Assembly: GCF_003122215.1 (NCBI RefSeq) | Contig: NZ_QEYD01000004.1 | Span: 186,001-250,000 of the forward strand | From: Pararhodobacter marinus | GTDB taxonomy: Bacteria > Pseudomonadota > Alphaproteobacteria > Rhodobacterales > Rhodobacteraceae | DNA: 64,000 bases | Direction of reading: 5' to 3' | Shown here: positions 1-10,082 of the stretch, in pieces | Numbering within the stretch: the first letter of the stretch is position 1 | Layout of the letters: the number at the start of each line of letters is the position of its first letter | Translations under genes and position numbers: made by a program | Notes under the pieces: model-generated | Databases searched by the model: none | Told to the model about the DNA's origin: nothing | What the model saw: the letters and a program-made list of their open reading frames with translations, nothing else

Positions 1-699
1 GGTCGGATCGTCCAGCGCCTGTGCGAGATCGAGACCTACCGCGCGATGTCGATGCTGGGGCTGGCGCGGGCGCGGCAGGTTTCGGGACAGATGGGGGTAC
101 TGGACCGGCGGCTGGGCGATCTGCAGGCAGGGATGTCGGGCGGGGCCAGCCATGCCGAAGAGGTGCTGGGCGCGCTGATCGAGGTCTCGGCCGAACTCGA
201 GCGGCTTGAAATGGCCTCGTCCTTCCGGTTCGGAGCGACGCGGGCCTACGAGGCCATCGTGCATGACCGTATCGCCGTGCTGCGCGAGGAACGGTACGAA
301 GGGCGCCAGACCCTGGCCGAGTTCATGCGCCGCCGCTGGGATCCGGCGATGCGCACCGTGCGCGCCGCCGAAAGCCGGCTGGCGCTGTTGTCCGAGCGCG
401 CGATGCGGGCCGGGCGGCTGCTGTCGACGCAGGTCGAGGTCGCGCGCTCGGCGCAGAATGCCGAGCTCCTGCAAAGCATGGATCGCCGCGCCGATCTGCA
501 ACTGCGCCTGCAGCACACGGTCGAGGGGCTGTCGGTCGTGGCGATCAGCTATTACGCGGTGGGGCTGGTGTCGAACATGGTCACGCCCTTGGCCGAGCCG
601 ATGGGGCTGAGCAAGACCTCGGTCTACGCGATGGTCACGCCGGTCGTGGTGCTGGCCGTCTGGCTGGCGCTGCGGCGCATCCGGTCCAAGCTGCACTGA
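1..699 (+). CDS. DUF3422 family membrane protein, C-terminal part
   Basis: The reading frame is open from the first base, so the gene begins outside the window and only about its last 232 residues are visible. The family is usually a little over 400 residues, so this is roughly the C-terminal half. The visible part is mostly charged alpha-helix, probably coiled coil, rich in Arg, Glu and Ala. It ends in two hydrophobic segments (VVAISYYAVGLVSNMV and VYAMVTPVVVLAVWLAL) and a basic tail RRIRSKL. This arrangement matches the DUF3422 family of putative membrane-anchored proteins with no established function. The family call is by recognition of the motif style; the role is unknown. Confidence 0.7.
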   Translation, partial: GRIVQRLCEIETYRAMSMLGLARARQVSGQMGVLDRRLGDLQAGMSGGASHAEEVLGALIEVSAELERLEMASSFRFGATRAYEAIVHDRIAVLREERYEGRQTLAEFMRRRWDPAMRTVRAAESRLALLSERAMRAGRLLSTQVEVARSAQNAELLQSMDRRADLQLRLQHTVEGLSVVAISYYAVGLVSNMVTPLAEPMGLSKTSVYAMVTPVVVLAVWLALRRIRSKLH

Positions 700-703
700 C
701 GCA

Positions 704-728
704 AAAGGGGGGCACGAAGCCCCCCTTT
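704..728. terminator. bidirectional intrinsic terminator
   Basis: A perfect 10-bp inverted repeat (AAAGGGGGGC / GCCCCCCTTT) surrounds a 5-nt loop. It lies between the convergent DUF3422 gene and valS. The A and T flanks give a short U-run in both directions, so it can end both transcripts. Confidence 0.85.
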
Positions 729-750
729 ACTCGTTTCCGTCGTGCCGGGC

Positions 751-3675
751 TCAGGCCATCGCGCGCAGCTTTTCCAGCACCTCGCGCAGGCGCGCGGCTT
801 CGTCCGACCGCTCGGCCAGATTGGCGCGGGCTTCCTCGACCACCTCGTCCGAGGCATTGGCCACGAATTTCGGGTTGTTCAGCCGCCCGCTCAGCCCGCC
901 GATTTCCTTGTCGAGCTTCTGCAGCGATTTCTCCAGCCGGTCGGCCTCGGCGGTGATGTCGATCACGTCCTCGATCGGCAGGGCATAGGTCGCCCCCTCG
1001 ACCGCGACGGTCAGCGCGGCTTTCGGGATCTCGGCGCCTTCATGCAGCCCGTCCAGACGCGCCAGACGCTGGATCAGCGCCTCGTTGCGGGCATAGGCGG
1101 CCCTGGCGGTGTCGTCCTGATCCACCACCAGCATCGGCAGCTTCATCCCCGCCGGCACCCGCATCTGCGTGCGCGACGAGCGGATGCTTTCGATCAGGCC
1201 GATGGTCCAGCCCATTTCGCGATCGGCTGCGGCATCGGCGATATCGGTCGTGTAATCGGGCCAGTCGGCATGGGCGCAGAGTTTCTCGCGCGGCCCGGTC
1301 AGGCCCCACAGCTCTTCGGTGATGAAGGGCATGATCGGGTGCAGCAGGACAAAGCACTGATCGAGCACCCAGCGCATCGTCGCGCGGGTTTCATCGGCCT
1401 GATCACCATCGAACAGCGGCTTGGCGAATTCGACATACCAGTCGCAGACCTTGCCCCAGACGAAAGCGTAAAGCGCGTTCGCCGCGTCGTTGAAACGGAA
1501 ATTGGCGAAGGCTTCGTTGACCACGGCCAGCGTGCGCGCGGTCTCGCCGATGATCCAGCGGTTGGCGGTGGCCTGCGGCTGCGGCACCTGCGCCACGGGC
1601 GCGCCCTCGAACACGCCATTCATCTCGGCGAAGCGGGTGGCGTTCCACAGCTTGGTGGTGAAGTTGCGATAGCCGGTGATGCGCTGGGTATCGAGCTTGA
1701 GCACCCCGCCAAGGCTGGCCATCGCCGCATTGGTGAACCGCAGCGCATCGGCGCCGAACTCGTCGATGATGTCCAAGGGGTCGATGACGTTGCCCACCGA
1801 TTTCGACATCTTCTTGCCCTTGGCGTCGCGCACCAGGCCGTGCAAGTAGACAGTGTGGAACGGCACCTGGTCGACGACGGCCAGCTGCATCATCATCATC
1901 CGCGCCACCCAGAAGAACAGGATGTCCTGCCCGGTGATCAGCACGTCGGTGGGGAAATACCTCGCCAGTTCCGGGGTTTGCTCAGGCCAGCCCAGCGTGC
2001 CGATGGGCCACAGGCCGGACGAGAACCAGGTGTCCAGCACATCCTCTTCACGACGCAGCGTCTTCCCGGGCGCCATCGTCTGCGCTTCGGCTTCCGAGGG
2101 CGCGCAATACTGGTTGCCCTCGTCGTCGTACCACACCGGGATCTGGTGCCCCCACCACAGCTGGCGCGAGATGCACCAGGGCTCGATATTCTCCAGCCAG
2201 TGGTAATACACCTTCTCGCCCGATTCCGGCAGGATCCGGGTATAGCCCGCCTGCGGATCGAACGTCCCGTCCCGCTCGGCCGCGCAGCCCTTGCGCACCG
2301 CGTCCAGCGCGGGGCCCACGATCTTCGACGTATCGACGAACCATTGCCAGGTCAGGAACGGCTCGATCACCACTTTCGAGCGGTCGCCGAAAGGCTGCAT
2401 GATCGGCTTGTCCTCGACCAGGGGCTCGCGGGTCAGGTCCTCGGCCTTGGTCTCGGGGTCGATGGTCTTCTTCAGATAGGTGACCGCCAGCCCCTCGGCA
2501 TTGATCGCTTCGACCACGGCCTTGCGCGCGTCATAGCGGTCGAGACCGCGCAGTTCTTCGGGGACAAGGTTGATCTGGCTCACGTCGCCCGCCTCGCGCT
2601 CGCCGCGCGCGATGGCCCCGGCGATCTGCGCGCTTTCCTCGTAGGACAGACCATCGGCCCGCATCCGCGCCTTGGTGTCCATCAGGTTGTAAAGCGGGAT
2701 GTTGTTGCGCTTGGCGACCGCGTAGTCGTTGAAATCATGCGCGCCGGTGATCTTCACCGCACCCGAGCCGAAATTCGGATCGGGGTATTCGTCGGTGATG
2801 ATCGGGATCAGGCGGCGGTGCTCTTTCGGACCCACCGGGATCTCGCACAGCATGCCCACGATGGGCTTGTAGCGCTCGTCCGTGGGATGCACGGCCACCG
2901 CGCCGTCGCCCAGCATGGTCTCGGGGCGGGTCGTGGCGATCGAGATGTAGTTGCGGGTCTCGCGCTTGGTGACGCGGCCGTCCTCGTCGCGCTCGACATA
3001 TTCGTAGGTCGCGCCGTTCGCCAGCGGGTACTTGAAGTGCCACATATGGCCCGCGACCTCGGTATTCTCGACCTCCAGATCCGAGATCGCCGTCTCGAAA
3101 TGCGGGTCCCAGTTCACCAGCCGCTGACCGCGATAGATGTAGCCCTTGTTGTAAAGATCGACGAAGACCTTGATCACCGCGTCGTGGAAATTGCCTTCCT
3201 CGCCCGCCGGGGCGCCGGGGGCGCCGGACATGGTGAAGGCGTTGCGCGACCAGTCGAGCGAGCAGCCCAGCCGCTGCAGCTGACCGATGATCGTGCCGCC
3301 CGATTGCGCTTTCCATTCCCAGATCTTCCGGGTGAAGGCCTCGCGCCCCATCTCGCGCCGCGTGGCGTTCGACTTGTCCTTGGCCAGCTCACGCTCGACC
3401 ACCATCTGCGTGGCAATGCCGGCATGGTCCTGACCCGGCTGCCAGAGCGTGTCGAAACCGCGCATCCGGTGCCAACGCACGAGGATGTCCTGCAGCGTGT
3501 TGTTGAACGCATGCCCCATATGCAGGCTGCCCGTCACGTTGGGCGGCGGGATCATGACCGAGAAGCTCGCATCGCGGCTGGCATTGGCGCCGGCTTTGAA
3601 CGCACCGCGTTCTTCCCACAGCGCGGCGATCCGCGCCTCGGCCTCGGCGGCGTTGAAGGTCTTGTCCATCGTCAT
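751..3675 (-). CDS. valS: valine--tRNA ligase
   Basis: Class I aminoacyl-tRNA synthetase of 974 residues that charges tRNA-Val with valine in the cytoplasm. The HIGH-type signature is GSLHMGHAF near residues 49-57 and the KMSKS loop is [10 protein letters not shown] near residue 621. The C-terminal roughly 60 residues form the coiled-coil arm typical of ValRS ([17 protein letters not shown] onward). Length is normal. The start was chosen at the first of two close ATGs because it has a good Shine-Dalgarno (GAGGGAAG). A single-copy housekeeping gene; its downstream terminator is the hairpin at 704-728. A very long open frame on the opposite strand is a high-GC shadow. Confidence 0.97.
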   Translation of the reverse strand: MTMDKTFNAAEAEARIAALWEERGAFKAGANASRDASFSVMIPPPNVTGSLHMGHAFNNTLQDILVRWHRMRGFDTLWQPGQDHAGIATQMVVERELAKDKSNATRREMGREAFTRKIWEWKAQSGGTIIGQLQRLGCSLDWSRNAFTMSGAPGAPAGEEGNFHDAVIKVFVDLYNKGYIYRGQRLVNWDPHFETAISDLEVENTEVAGHMWHFKYPLANGATYEYVERDEDGRVTKRETRNYISIATTRPETMLGDGAVAVHPTDERYKPIVGMLCEIPVGPKEHRRLIPIITDEYPDPNFGSGAVKITGAHDFNDYAVAKRNNIPLYNLMDTKARMRADGLSYEESAQIAGAIARGEREAGDVSQINLVPEELRGLDRYDARKAVVEAINAEGLAVTYLKKTIDPETKAEDLTREPLVEDKPIMQPFGDRSKVVIEPFLTWQWFVDTSKIVGPALDAVRKGCAAERDGTFDPQAGYTRILPESGEKVYYHWLENIEPWCISRQLWWGHQIPVWYDDEGNQYCAPSEAEAQTMAPGKTLRREEDVLDTWFSSGLWPIGTLGWPEQTPELARYFPTDVLITGQDILFFWVARMMMMQLAVVDQVPFHTVYLHGLVRDAKGKKMSKSVGNVIDPLDIIDEFGADALRFTNAAMASLGGVLKLDTQRITGYRNFTTKLWNATRFAEMNGVFEGAPVAQVPQPQATANRWIIGETARTLAVVNEAFANFRFNDAANALYAFVWGKVCDWYVEFAKPLFDGDQADETRATMRWVLDQCFVLLHPIMPFITEELWGLTGPREKLCAHADWPDYTTDIADAAADREMGWTIGLIESIRSSRTQMRVPAGMKLPMLVVDQDDTARAAYARNEALIQRLARLDGLHEGAEIPKAALTVAVEGATYALPIEDVIDITAEADRLEKSLQKLDKEIGGLSGRLNNPKFVANASDEVVEEARANLAERSDEAARLREVLEKLRAMA

Positions 3676-3802
3676 CTGCGTCTTCCCTCACGGCGTTCGG
3701 CGGGCTTTCGCGCTGTTTAGCGGGGCCGGGCTGAAAGGGAAAGAGCGGCGCTGCGTTCCGGCAGGCGCGCGGGATGGAGAGGCCGGGGGATCCTCCCCCG
3801 GA

Positions 3803-3885
3803 CCCCCTGGGATATTTGGGGAACAAAGACGCAGGGTTAACGAAGCGCTAACGCCGCGTCTTTGTTCCTCAAATATCCTCGGGGG
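3803..3885. repeat. long imperfect palindromic intergenic element
   Basis: Two 30-bp arms (3803-3832 and 3856-3885) are reverse complements with only three mismatches. Their core reads GGATATTTG(A/G)GGAACAAAGACGC. The 23-bp centre contains a second nested inverted repeat (GTTAACG / CGCTAAC, one mismatch). The element is AT-richer than its surroundings and lies between valS and the flavin oxidoreductase, downstream of the latter. I have seen similar GATATTTGAGGAACAAAGA sequences between genes in Rhodobacterales genomes, so it may be a dispersed family repeat. Transcribed, it would form a very stable hairpin that could act as a terminator or RNA stabiliser for the gene ending at 3956. Confidence 0.8.
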
Positions 3886-3955
3886 TGAATTTGCCGACAG
3901 GCAAAGAGGGGGCAGACAGCCCCCTCCCTGCGGTCGATGCGGGCGCGGCGCCGGG

Positions 3956-4984
3956 TCAGCTGGCCAGCATGTCCTTCACCATCGGGATGACCTCTTCGCC
4001 GTACAGCTTCAGACCTTCCATGTTCTGCTCGTGCGGCACCGGGCCCGTGGTGTATTTCAGATCGAAGCGCTGCACGTTCAGCCCCTTGACCGCGCGGGCG
4101 ATCTTGCGGGCGACAGTTTCCGGCGAGCCCACGACCAGCGCCCCATGCGCCACTTCGGCGAGGTATTTGTCCTTGCTCATCGGGCCCCAGCCGCGCTCGC
4201 GCCCGATGCGGCCGAAATTGGCGGCGTAATGCGGCCAGAGGCGTTCACGGGCTTCCTCGTCGGTTTTCGCCACGAGGCCCGGCGAATGGATGCCGATCGG
4301 GCGGGCGGTCATGCCCAGCTGGTCGACCGCGCGATGGTAAAGATCGACATAGGGTTTGAAGCGCAGCGGGTCGCCGCCGATGATCGCCAGCATCAGCTGC
4401 AAATCGTGGCGCACGACGCGGACGACCGAATCCGGGCTGCCGCCCACGCCCACCCATGTGGTCATCGGCTGGCCCAGCGGCGGGTAGACTTTGGCCTTGT
4501 GCAGCGGTGCGCGGGTCTGGCCCTGCCAGCTGACCTCGTCCTCGCGCAGAAGGCGCGCGAAGATGTCGAGCTTTTCTTCGAACAGCTCGTTGTAGAGGTT
4601 CATGTCGTAGCCGAAGAGCGGGTAGCTTTCGGTGAAGGACCCGCGCCCGAGGATCGGCTCGGCGCGGCCGTTCGAGACCGCGTTGAGGGTCGAGAAGCGC
4701 TGGAACACGCGCACGGGATCGTCGGTCGACAGGATCGTCACCGCCGTGCCCAGCTTGATGCGCTTGGTGCGCCCGGCGATGGCGCCGAGCACGATTTCGG
4801 GCGAGGAAATCGCGAAATCGTCGCGGTGGTGCTCGCCCAGGCCGATGAAGTCGATGCCGAGTTCGTCGGCATAGGCCGCTTCTTCGACCACGTCGCGCAG
4901 CACCTGGTCCATGGGTTTGAGCTGGCCGTCGGCGCCCATGCTGATATCGCCGAAAGTATCGAGGCCGAGGGAAATCTCGCTCAT
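3956..4984 (-). CDS. LLM-class (luciferase-like) flavin-dependent oxidoreductase
   Basis: 342-residue TIM-barrel protein of the bacterial luciferase-like monooxygenase superfamily. These enzymes use FMN or F420, reduced by a partner, to oxidise varied substrates. Recognisable stretches are GLDTFGDISMGADG at the N-terminus, IDFIGLGEHHRDDF, the strand-loop RIKLGTAVTILSTDDPVRVF, and the GRGSFTESYPLFGYD region after the fourth strand. The start has a strong AGGAGA Shine-Dalgarno. It is a single gene flanked by non-coding DNA, so the context gives no substrate. The exact reaction is unknown. Confidence 0.85.
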   Translation of the reverse strand: MSEISLGLDTFGDISMGADGQLKPMDQVLRDVVEEAAYADELGIDFIGLGEHHRDDFAISSPEIVLGAIAGRTKRIKLGTAVTILSTDDPVRVFQRFSTLNAVSNGRAEPILGRGSFTESYPLFGYDMNLYNELFEEKLDIFARLLREDEVSWQGQTRAPLHKAKVYPPLGQPMTTWVGVGGSPDSVVRVVRHDLQLMLAIIGGDPLRFKPYVDLYHRAVDQLGMTARPIGIHSPGLVAKTDEEARERLWPHYAANFGRIGRERGWGPMSKDKYLAEVAHGALVVGSPETVARKIARAVKGLNVQRFDLKYTTGPVPHEQNMEGLKLYGEEVIPMVKDMLAS

Positions 4985-5114
4985 GATCGTCTCCTGTTTG
5001 AGCGAGAGATAAGGGTTCGGGGCGCGCGGTCAAAGGCGCGTGCGCGCAAGGGGGATGTGCAGGGATGCACCGGGGGCGCGACGGTGTGCGGCCGGACGGG
5101 GCCGGTTGCCCGGT

Positions 5115-6014
5115 CTAAGTCGCGTCCCGGCGCGGCTCGATCAGCCCGACCATCATCGCCAGCGCGCGGTTGAGGGGCGCGTCGATCCCCAGGGCCGCGC
5201 CGCGTCGGGCGATTTCGCCGTTGAGCATGGCGATTTCCGTGGGCTTGCCCGCGATCACGTCCTGCGCGGTGGACGAAAGCTGTCCGCTCATCGACCGGGT
5301 GATGCCGATGACCTGATCGAGCATGTCTTCGGGGAGGGTGACGCCGCTGGCCTGGGCGACCGCGCGGCATTCGGCGACGAGCGCGGCGAAGGTCGCTTCG
5401 GCCTCGGGGCGCCGGGCGATCACGCCGTAGGGCCGGCGCGTCAGGGCCGAGATCGCGTTGACCGCGCAATTGAGCGTCAGCTTGGTCCAGAGCGCGGTTT
5501 CCGCCTGCGCGGAGACCTCGGTCGGGATCTGCGCGGCGTTGAGCCGGGTCGCGGCGGCATCGGCGCCGGGGCCTTCGCCCAGTACCAGCTCGCCGCGCCC
5601 CTTGTGCTGGACATGGCCCGGCCCGGCCATGCCGACCGCGACATAGACCACGGCGGGGATCACGGGGCGGTTCAGCTCGGCGCTTAACAGGTCCGCATTG
5701 CCGATGCCATTCTGCAGGCTGAGAACGGTGGCATCGGCGGAAAGGTGCGGTTTCATCGCCTGCGCCGCCGCCTGCGTGTCGGGGGATTTGACGCAGACCA
5801 GCACCAGGTCGGCCCCGGCGATGGCGGCGGGATCGGTGCTGGCGCGGACCGTGACATGCTCGATCCGGCCGTCCTTTTCCAGCTGCAGGCCGCGAAAGCT
5901 CATCGCGTCCACAAGCGTCTGGCGCCCGATCAGCACGACATCCTCGCCCGCCCGCGCCAGCAGCGCACCGAAATAGCAACCGACGGCGCCCGCGCCGAAG
6001 ATGGCGATGGTCAT
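5115..6014 (-). CDS. 2-dehydropantoate 2-reductase family protein (ketopantoate reductase-like)
   Basis: 299 residues with an N-terminal Rossmann fold ([21 protein letters not shown], residues about 3-23) and the family's helical C-terminal domain ([19 protein letters not shown]). Ketopantoate reductase makes pantoate for coenzyme A with NADPH, but many paralogues act on other 2-oxo acids. Its ATG overlaps the gcvP stop codon by 4 bp (ATGA), so it is translationally coupled at the end of the glycine-cleavage operon. That position hints that it may work on a small oxo acid linked to glycine or one-carbon metabolism. Whether it is the cell's true PanE cannot be told from this window. Confidence 0.85.
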   Translation of the reverse strand: MTIAIFGAGAVGCYFGALLARAGEDVVLIGRQTLVDAMSFRGLQLEKDGRIEHVTVRASTDPAAIAGADLVLVCVKSPDTQAAAQAMKPHLSADATVLSLQNGIGNADLLSAELNRPVIPAVVYVAVGMAGPGHVQHKGRGELVLGEGPGADAAATRLNAAQIPTEVSAQAETALWTKLTLNCAVNAISALTRRPYGVIARRPEAEATFAALVAECRAVAQASGVTLPEDMLDQVIGITRSMSGQLSSTAQDVIAGKPTEIAMLNGEIARRGAALGIDAPLNRALAMMVGLIEPRRDAT

Positions 6015-8851
6015 TCGGCGGCCTCCTGATAATCGGTAAGCGGCGGGCAGACGCAGAACAGGTTCCGGTCGCCATAGACGTTATCGACGCGGCCCACCGG
6101 CGGCCAGTACTTGTCGACGCGGAAGCTGCCCGGCGGGAAGCAGCCCTGTTCGCGCGAATATTCGCGGTCCCAGTCGGCGACGAGGTCTTCGACCGTGTGG
6201 GGCGCGTGGCGCAGGGGCGAGGCTTCGGCACTGATCTCGCCGGCCTCGACGGCCCTGATCTCATCGCGGATCGCCAGAAGCGCGGCGATGAAGCGGTCGA
6301 TCTCGGCCTTGGTCTCGGATTCCGTCGGCTCGACCATCAGCGTGCCCGCGACCGGCCAACTCATCGTTGGCGCGTGGAAACCGTTGTCGATCAGACGCTT
6401 GGCGATGTCCTCGACCGTCACGCCCGCTTCGGCGAAGGGGCGGGTGTCGAGGATGCATTCATGCGCCACGCGGCCCTTGTTGCCCATGAACAGCACGTCA
6501 TAGGCACCGTGCAGCCGGGCGGCGATGTAATTGGCGTTCAGGATCGCCACGCGGGTGGCCTGCGTCAGGCCGGGCCCGCCCATCATCAGGCAATAGGCCC
6601 AGGAAATCAGCAGGATGGACGCGCTGCCATAGGGGGCTGCGCTGACCGGCCCCTCGGTGCCGCCGGTTTCGGGGTGACCGGGCAGGTGGGGGGCCAGATG
6701 CGCCTTCACGCCGATGGGGCCCATGCCGGGACCGCCGCCGCCATGGGGAATGGCGAAGGTCTTGTGCAGGTTCAGGTGGCTGACATCGCCGCCGATCTCG
6801 CCCGGTTTCACAAGGCCCACCATGGCGTTCATGTTGGCGCCGTCGATATAGACCTGTCCGCCATGGTCATGGGTGATCTTGCAGACCTCGCGCACGGTTT
6901 CCTCGAACACGCCATGGGTCGAGGGATAGGTGATCATGCAGGCGGCCAGCCGGTCCCCGGCCGCCGCCGCCTTGTCGCGGAAATCCTCGGTGTCGATATC
7001 GCCGTTGGGGGCGGATTTGACCACCACCACCTGCATCCCCGCCATCTGGGCCGAGGCCGGGTTCGTGCCATGCGCCGACATCGGGATCAGGCAGATGTCG
7101 CGCTCGGGCTGGCCCTTGGCGCGGTGATAGGCCTGGATCGTCAGCAGACCCGCATATTCCCCCTGCGCGCCGGAATTGGGCTGCATGGACATCGCGTCAT
7201 AGCCGGTGATCTCGCACAGCTTGGCGGAGAGATCCTCGATCACCTCGGCATAGCCCGCCGCCTGATCGGGCGGACAGAACGGGTGCAGGGCTGCGAATTC
7301 GGGCCAGCTGATCGGCATCATCTCGGCCGCGGCGTTCAGCTTCATCGTGCAGGACCCCAGCGGGATCATCGCCCGGTCGAGCGCCAGGTCGCGGTCCGAC
7401 AGGCGGCGCATGTAGCGCATCATCTCGCTTTCGGCGCGGTTCATGTGGAAGATGGGATGGGTGAGATAATCGCTCTCGCGCGCCATCGCGGCGGGAAAGC
7501 CCAGTTTGGCGCGGTGCGGCGGTACGCCGTCGATGCCGAAGGCTTTCAGCACGCGGTAGAGGACGTTCTCGTCCGTCGTCTCATCCAGCGCGATGCCGAC
7601 ATGGCGGGTGCCGATCTTGCGGAAATTGAGCCCCTCTTGCCGCGCGGCGGCAAGGATCCCGGCCTGACCCACGCCGACCTCGACGGTGATCGTGTCGAAG
7701 AAGGCCTCGGGCTCGACCACGGCGCCGGCGGCTTTCAGCGCGCGGGCCAGCCGCTCGGTCATGAAATGCACCCGCTCGGCGATGGCGCGCAGACCGGCGG
7801 GGCCGTGAAACACCGCGTACATCGAGGCCATGACGGCCAGCAGTGCCTGCGCGGTGCAGACGTTCGAGGTGGCCTTCTCGCGGCGGATATGCTGCTCGCG
7901 GGTTTGCAGGGCCAGACGGTAGGCTTTGTTGCCCCGCGCATCGACCGACACGCCGACCAGTCGCCCGGGCATCTGTCGTTTATGGGCATCCGCGCAGGAC
8001 AGGAACGCGGCATGGGGCCCGCCATATCCCAGGGGCACGCCAAAGCGCTGGGCCGAGCCCACGGCGATATCCGCCCCCATCGCGCCCGGCTCCTTGATCA
8101 TGCACAAAGCCAGCAGATCGGTGGCGACGATGGCGATGGCCTTGTGCGCGTGCAGCGCGGCGATGTCATCGGTGAAATCGCGCACATGGCCATAGGTGCC
8201 CGGATACTGGAACAGCGCACCGAAGACGACGGCGGGTTCGAGCGTTTCAGGCTCGCCCACGATGACCGAGATGCCCAGCGGCGCCGCGCGGGTCTTGATG
8301 ACGGCGATGGTCTGCGGATGGCAATTGGTGTCGACAAAAAAGCCCGTGGCCTTCGACTTGGCGACCCGCTGGGCCATGACCATCGCTTCGGCCGCCGCCG
8401 TCGCCTCGTCCAGAAGCGAGGCATTGGCGACGGGCAGGCCGGTCAGGTCGGCGACCATGGTCTGAAAGTTCAGCAGCGCCTCCAGACGGCCCTGCGCGAT
8501 TTCCGGCTGATAGGGGGTATAGGCGGTGTACCACGCCGGGTTTTCCAGGATGTTCCGCTGGATCGCCGGGGGCGTGATGGTGCCGTAATAGCCCTGCCCG
8601 ATGAGCGAGGTCAGCACCTTGTTCTTCGCCCCCACGGCACGCATCCGCGCCAGAAGCCCGCCTTCGGACAAGGGCGCCCAGTCCAGCGGCTTGTCCTGCC
8701 GGATCGACGGCGGAATCGTCTCGTCGATCAGCGCGTCGAGGCTGGGCGCGCCGACGGCTTTCAGCATCGCGTCCATCTCGGCGGGCGAGGGGCCGATATG
8801 GCGGCGATTGGCGAAATCATACGGATCGTAGGCGGATTCGGTGAAAGGCAT
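6011..8851 (-). CDS. gcvP: glycine dehydrogenase (aminomethyl-transferring), P-protein
   Basis: PLP-dependent P-protein of the glycine cleavage system, a single chain of about 946 residues holding both halves of the two-subunit form. It decarboxylates glycine and passes the aminomethyl group to the lipoyl arm of GcvH. The PLP lysine lies in the [19 protein letters not shown] motif near residue 697. The glycine-rich [15 protein letters not shown] and [13 protein letters not shown] stretches are typical. A GTG lies 12 nt further upstream, but the ATG at 8851 gives the expected N-terminus ([20 protein letters not shown]). It follows gcvT, gcvH, VOC and SRPBCC genes in one riboswitch-led operon. 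The very long antisense frame is a shadow. Confidence 0.96.
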   Translation of the reverse strand: MPFTESAYDPYDFANRRHIGPSPAEMDAMLKAVGAPSLDALIDETIPPSIRQDKPLDWAPLSEGGLLARMRAVGAKNKVLTSLIGQGYYGTITPPAIQRNILENPAWYTAYTPYQPEIAQGRLEALLNFQTMVADLTGLPVANASLLDEATAAAEAMVMAQRVAKSKATGFFVDTNCHPQTIAVIKTRAAPLGISVIVGEPETLEPAVVFGALFQYPGTYGHVRDFTDDIAALHAHKAIAIVATDLLALCMIKEPGAMGADIAVGSAQRFGVPLGYGGPHAAFLSCADAHKRQMPGRLVGVSVDARGNKAYRLALQTREQHIRREKATSNVCTAQALLAVMASMYAVFHGPAGLRAIAERVHFMTERLARALKAAGAVVEPEAFFDTITVEVGVGQAGILAAARQEGLNFRKIGTRHVGIALDETTDENVLYRVLKAFGIDGVPPHRAKLGFPAAMARESDYLTHPIFHMNRAESEMMRYMRRLSDRDLALDRAMIPLGSCTMKLNAAAEMMPISWPEFAALHPFCPPDQAAGYAEVIEDLSAKLCEITGYDAMSMQPNSGAQGEYAGLLTIQAYHRAKGQPERDICLIPMSAHGTNPASAQMAGMQVVVVKSAPNGDIDTEDFRDKAAAAGDRLAACMITYPSTHGVFEETVREVCKITHDHGGQVYIDGANMNAMVGLVKPGEIGGDVSHLNLHKTFAIPHGGGGPGMGPIGVKAHLAPHLPGHPETGGTEGPVSAAPYGSASILLISWAYCLMMGGPGLTQATRVAILNANYIAARLHGAYDVLFMGNKGRVAHECILDTRPFAEAGVTVEDIAKRLIDNGFHAPTMSWPVAGTLMVEPTESETKAEIDRFIAALLAIRDEIRAVEAGEISAEASPLRHAPHTVEDLVADWDREYSREQGCFPPGSFRVDKYWPPVGRVDNVYGDRNLFCVCPPLTDYQEAAE

Positions 8852-8859
8852 GGCGGGTC

Positions 8860-9351
8860 TCACAAGGTTTGCGCGAGGCGGTCGAGATTGGCGAGCGACG
8901 AGGCCAGCGCGCGTTCATGGATGTCTTGCTCGATGCCCGGGGGCACCTGCGTGGCTTCGACCGAGGCCAGGCAGCCGCCCGGGGCGGGGTCAAAGCGCCA
9001 CGCCATCCGCATCGTGCCGTCGAAGGCCGGGTCGAGGCTGGGAAAACGGATGTCGAGCACAAGCCGGTGCGGCGGCTCTAGCGTGACGAAACGGGCGCGA
9101 ACGACATCGTGTGCGTTGCCCGCCTTGCCCGGCGAGCCGGACGCGAAGCGCAGGACCATGCGCAACGCGCCGCCGGGCCGGGGATCGAGCGCTTCGATAT
9201 GCGCCTCGGCCCCGTCCGGGGGCAGCCACCGGGCGAGTTTCGCGGTGTCTGTCCAGCAACCGTACAGGGTTTCGGGCGCCGCGGCGATCTGGCGCGTGGC
9301 CCGGTCCCGGCGGGCGGGATCGGCCTTTGGCCGGCGATCGGGGTCAATCAT
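8860..9351 (-). CDS. SRPBCC (AHSA1-type) domain protein
   Basis: 163-residue START-like helix-grip protein of the Activator-of-Hsp90-ATPase-1 C-terminal type. The pattern begins with [16 protein letters not shown], then [19 protein letters not shown] and the Arg/Trp-rich [19 protein letters not shown], and ends in the long C-terminal helix [13 protein letters not shown]. These proteins bind small hydrophobic ligands; most bacterial members have no known function. It overlaps the VOC gene before it by 8 bp and ends 8 bp before the gcvP ATG, so it is a true member of the glycine-cleavage operon. Why a ligand-binding protein sits there is unclear. Confidence 0.8.
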   Translation of the reverse strand: MIDPDRRPKADPARRDRATRQIAAAPETLYGCWTDTAKLARWLPPDGAEAHIEALDPRPGGALRMVLRFASGSPGKAGNAHDVVRARFVTLEPPHRLVLDIRFPSLDPAFDGTMRMAWRFDPAPGGCLASVEATQVPPGIEQDIHERALASSLANLDRLAQTL

Positions 9352-9694
9352 GGGTCACCACGTTGACCAGATTGCCCTCGGGGTCGCGCAGGTAGAAGCG
9401 CCGCACGCCCCAGGGCTCGGTAACGGGGCCATAGACCGGCTGGTGGCCCGTGGCCTTCAGCCGTTCCAGCGTCACGTCCAGATCGTCGACGCCGATGGAA
9501 ATGGCCGGCAGATCGGTCCCCGACCCGCCCTCGGCCGCCAGTTGCAGCCGCGTGCCGGTCGCGCCGGGGATGCCGAGAAAGGCGATCCAGCCCATGTCGA
9601 AATCGGCCTTGAGGCCGAACACCGCCTCGTAGAAGCGCGCCAGCGCCAGCGGGTCGCGTGCGGGCAGGTTGGGGACAAGGCTGGTGACGGCCAT
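9344..9694 (-). CDS. VOC-family (glyoxalase/bleomycin-resistance fold) protein
   Basis: 116-residue single-module vicinal-oxygen-chelate protein. The first beta-alpha-beta-beta-beta unit begins LVPNLPARDPLALARFYEAV, and the second ends in the classic GVRRFYLRDPEGNLVNVV. VOC proteins bind a divalent metal and act as isomerases, dioxygenases or drug-binding proteins; the ligand set cannot be assigned confidently here. It lies 18 bp after gcvH and overlaps the SRPBCC gene by 8 bp, so it should be co-transcribed with the glycine-cleavage genes. Small VOC and SRPBCC proteins often occur as pairs, which suggests one shared side task. Confidence 0.82.
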   Translation of the reverse strand: MAVTSLVPNLPARDPLALARFYEAVFGLKADFDMGWIAFLGIPGATGTRLQLAAEGGSGTDLPAISIGVDDLDVTLERLKATGHQPVYGPVTEPWGVRRFYLRDPEGNLVNVVTHD

Positions 9695-9712
9695 GGCGTT
9701 TCCGATCCGGGC

Positions 9713-10072
9713 TTAGCCGATGAAGTCCTTGTAGGCGTCTTCATCCATGTAGCTGTCGAGTTCGGCCATATCCGCGATCTTCATCTTGAAGAACCACGCA
9801 TCGCCGGTCGGGTCCTCGTTCACGAGCGCGGGGTTGTCGATCAGCGCCTCGTTGGTCTCGACGATCTCGCCATCCAGCGGGGCGAGGATGTCCGAGGCCG
9901 CCTTGACCGATTCAATCACGCAGATCTCGTCGCCCTTGGCGACCTGCGTTTCCAGCTCGGGCAGTTCCACGAAGACAACATCGCCCAGTTGCTCTGCGGC
10001 ATGTTCGGTGATGCCGACGACGACCAGATCGCCCTCGACGCGGAGCCATTCGTGTTCTTCGGTGTATTTCAT
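9713..10072 (-). CDS. gcvH: glycine cleavage system H protein
   Basis: Lipoyl carrier of 119 residues that shuttles the aminomethyl group between GcvP, GcvT and the L-protein. The protein starts [15 protein letters not shown], the canonical N-terminus. The lipoylated lysine is Lys57 in ESVKAASD. The C-terminal [12 protein letters not shown] is also typical. A longer frame extends upstream, but the internal ATG at 10072 is chosen because it restores the family start and length. It lies 10 bp after gcvT in the same operon. Confidence 0.96.
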   Translation of the reverse strand: MKYTEEHEWLRVEGDLVVVGITEHAAEQLGDVVFVELPELETQVAKGDEICVIESVKAASDILAPLDGEIVETNEALIDNPALVNEDPTGDAWFFKMKIADMAELDSYMDEDAYKDFIG

Positions 10073-10082
10073 CGCGTTAGCC

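Noticed and set aside
742-3720. 992-codon open frame on the plus strand
   Set aside because: Antisense to valS; a high-GC shadow with no family motif.
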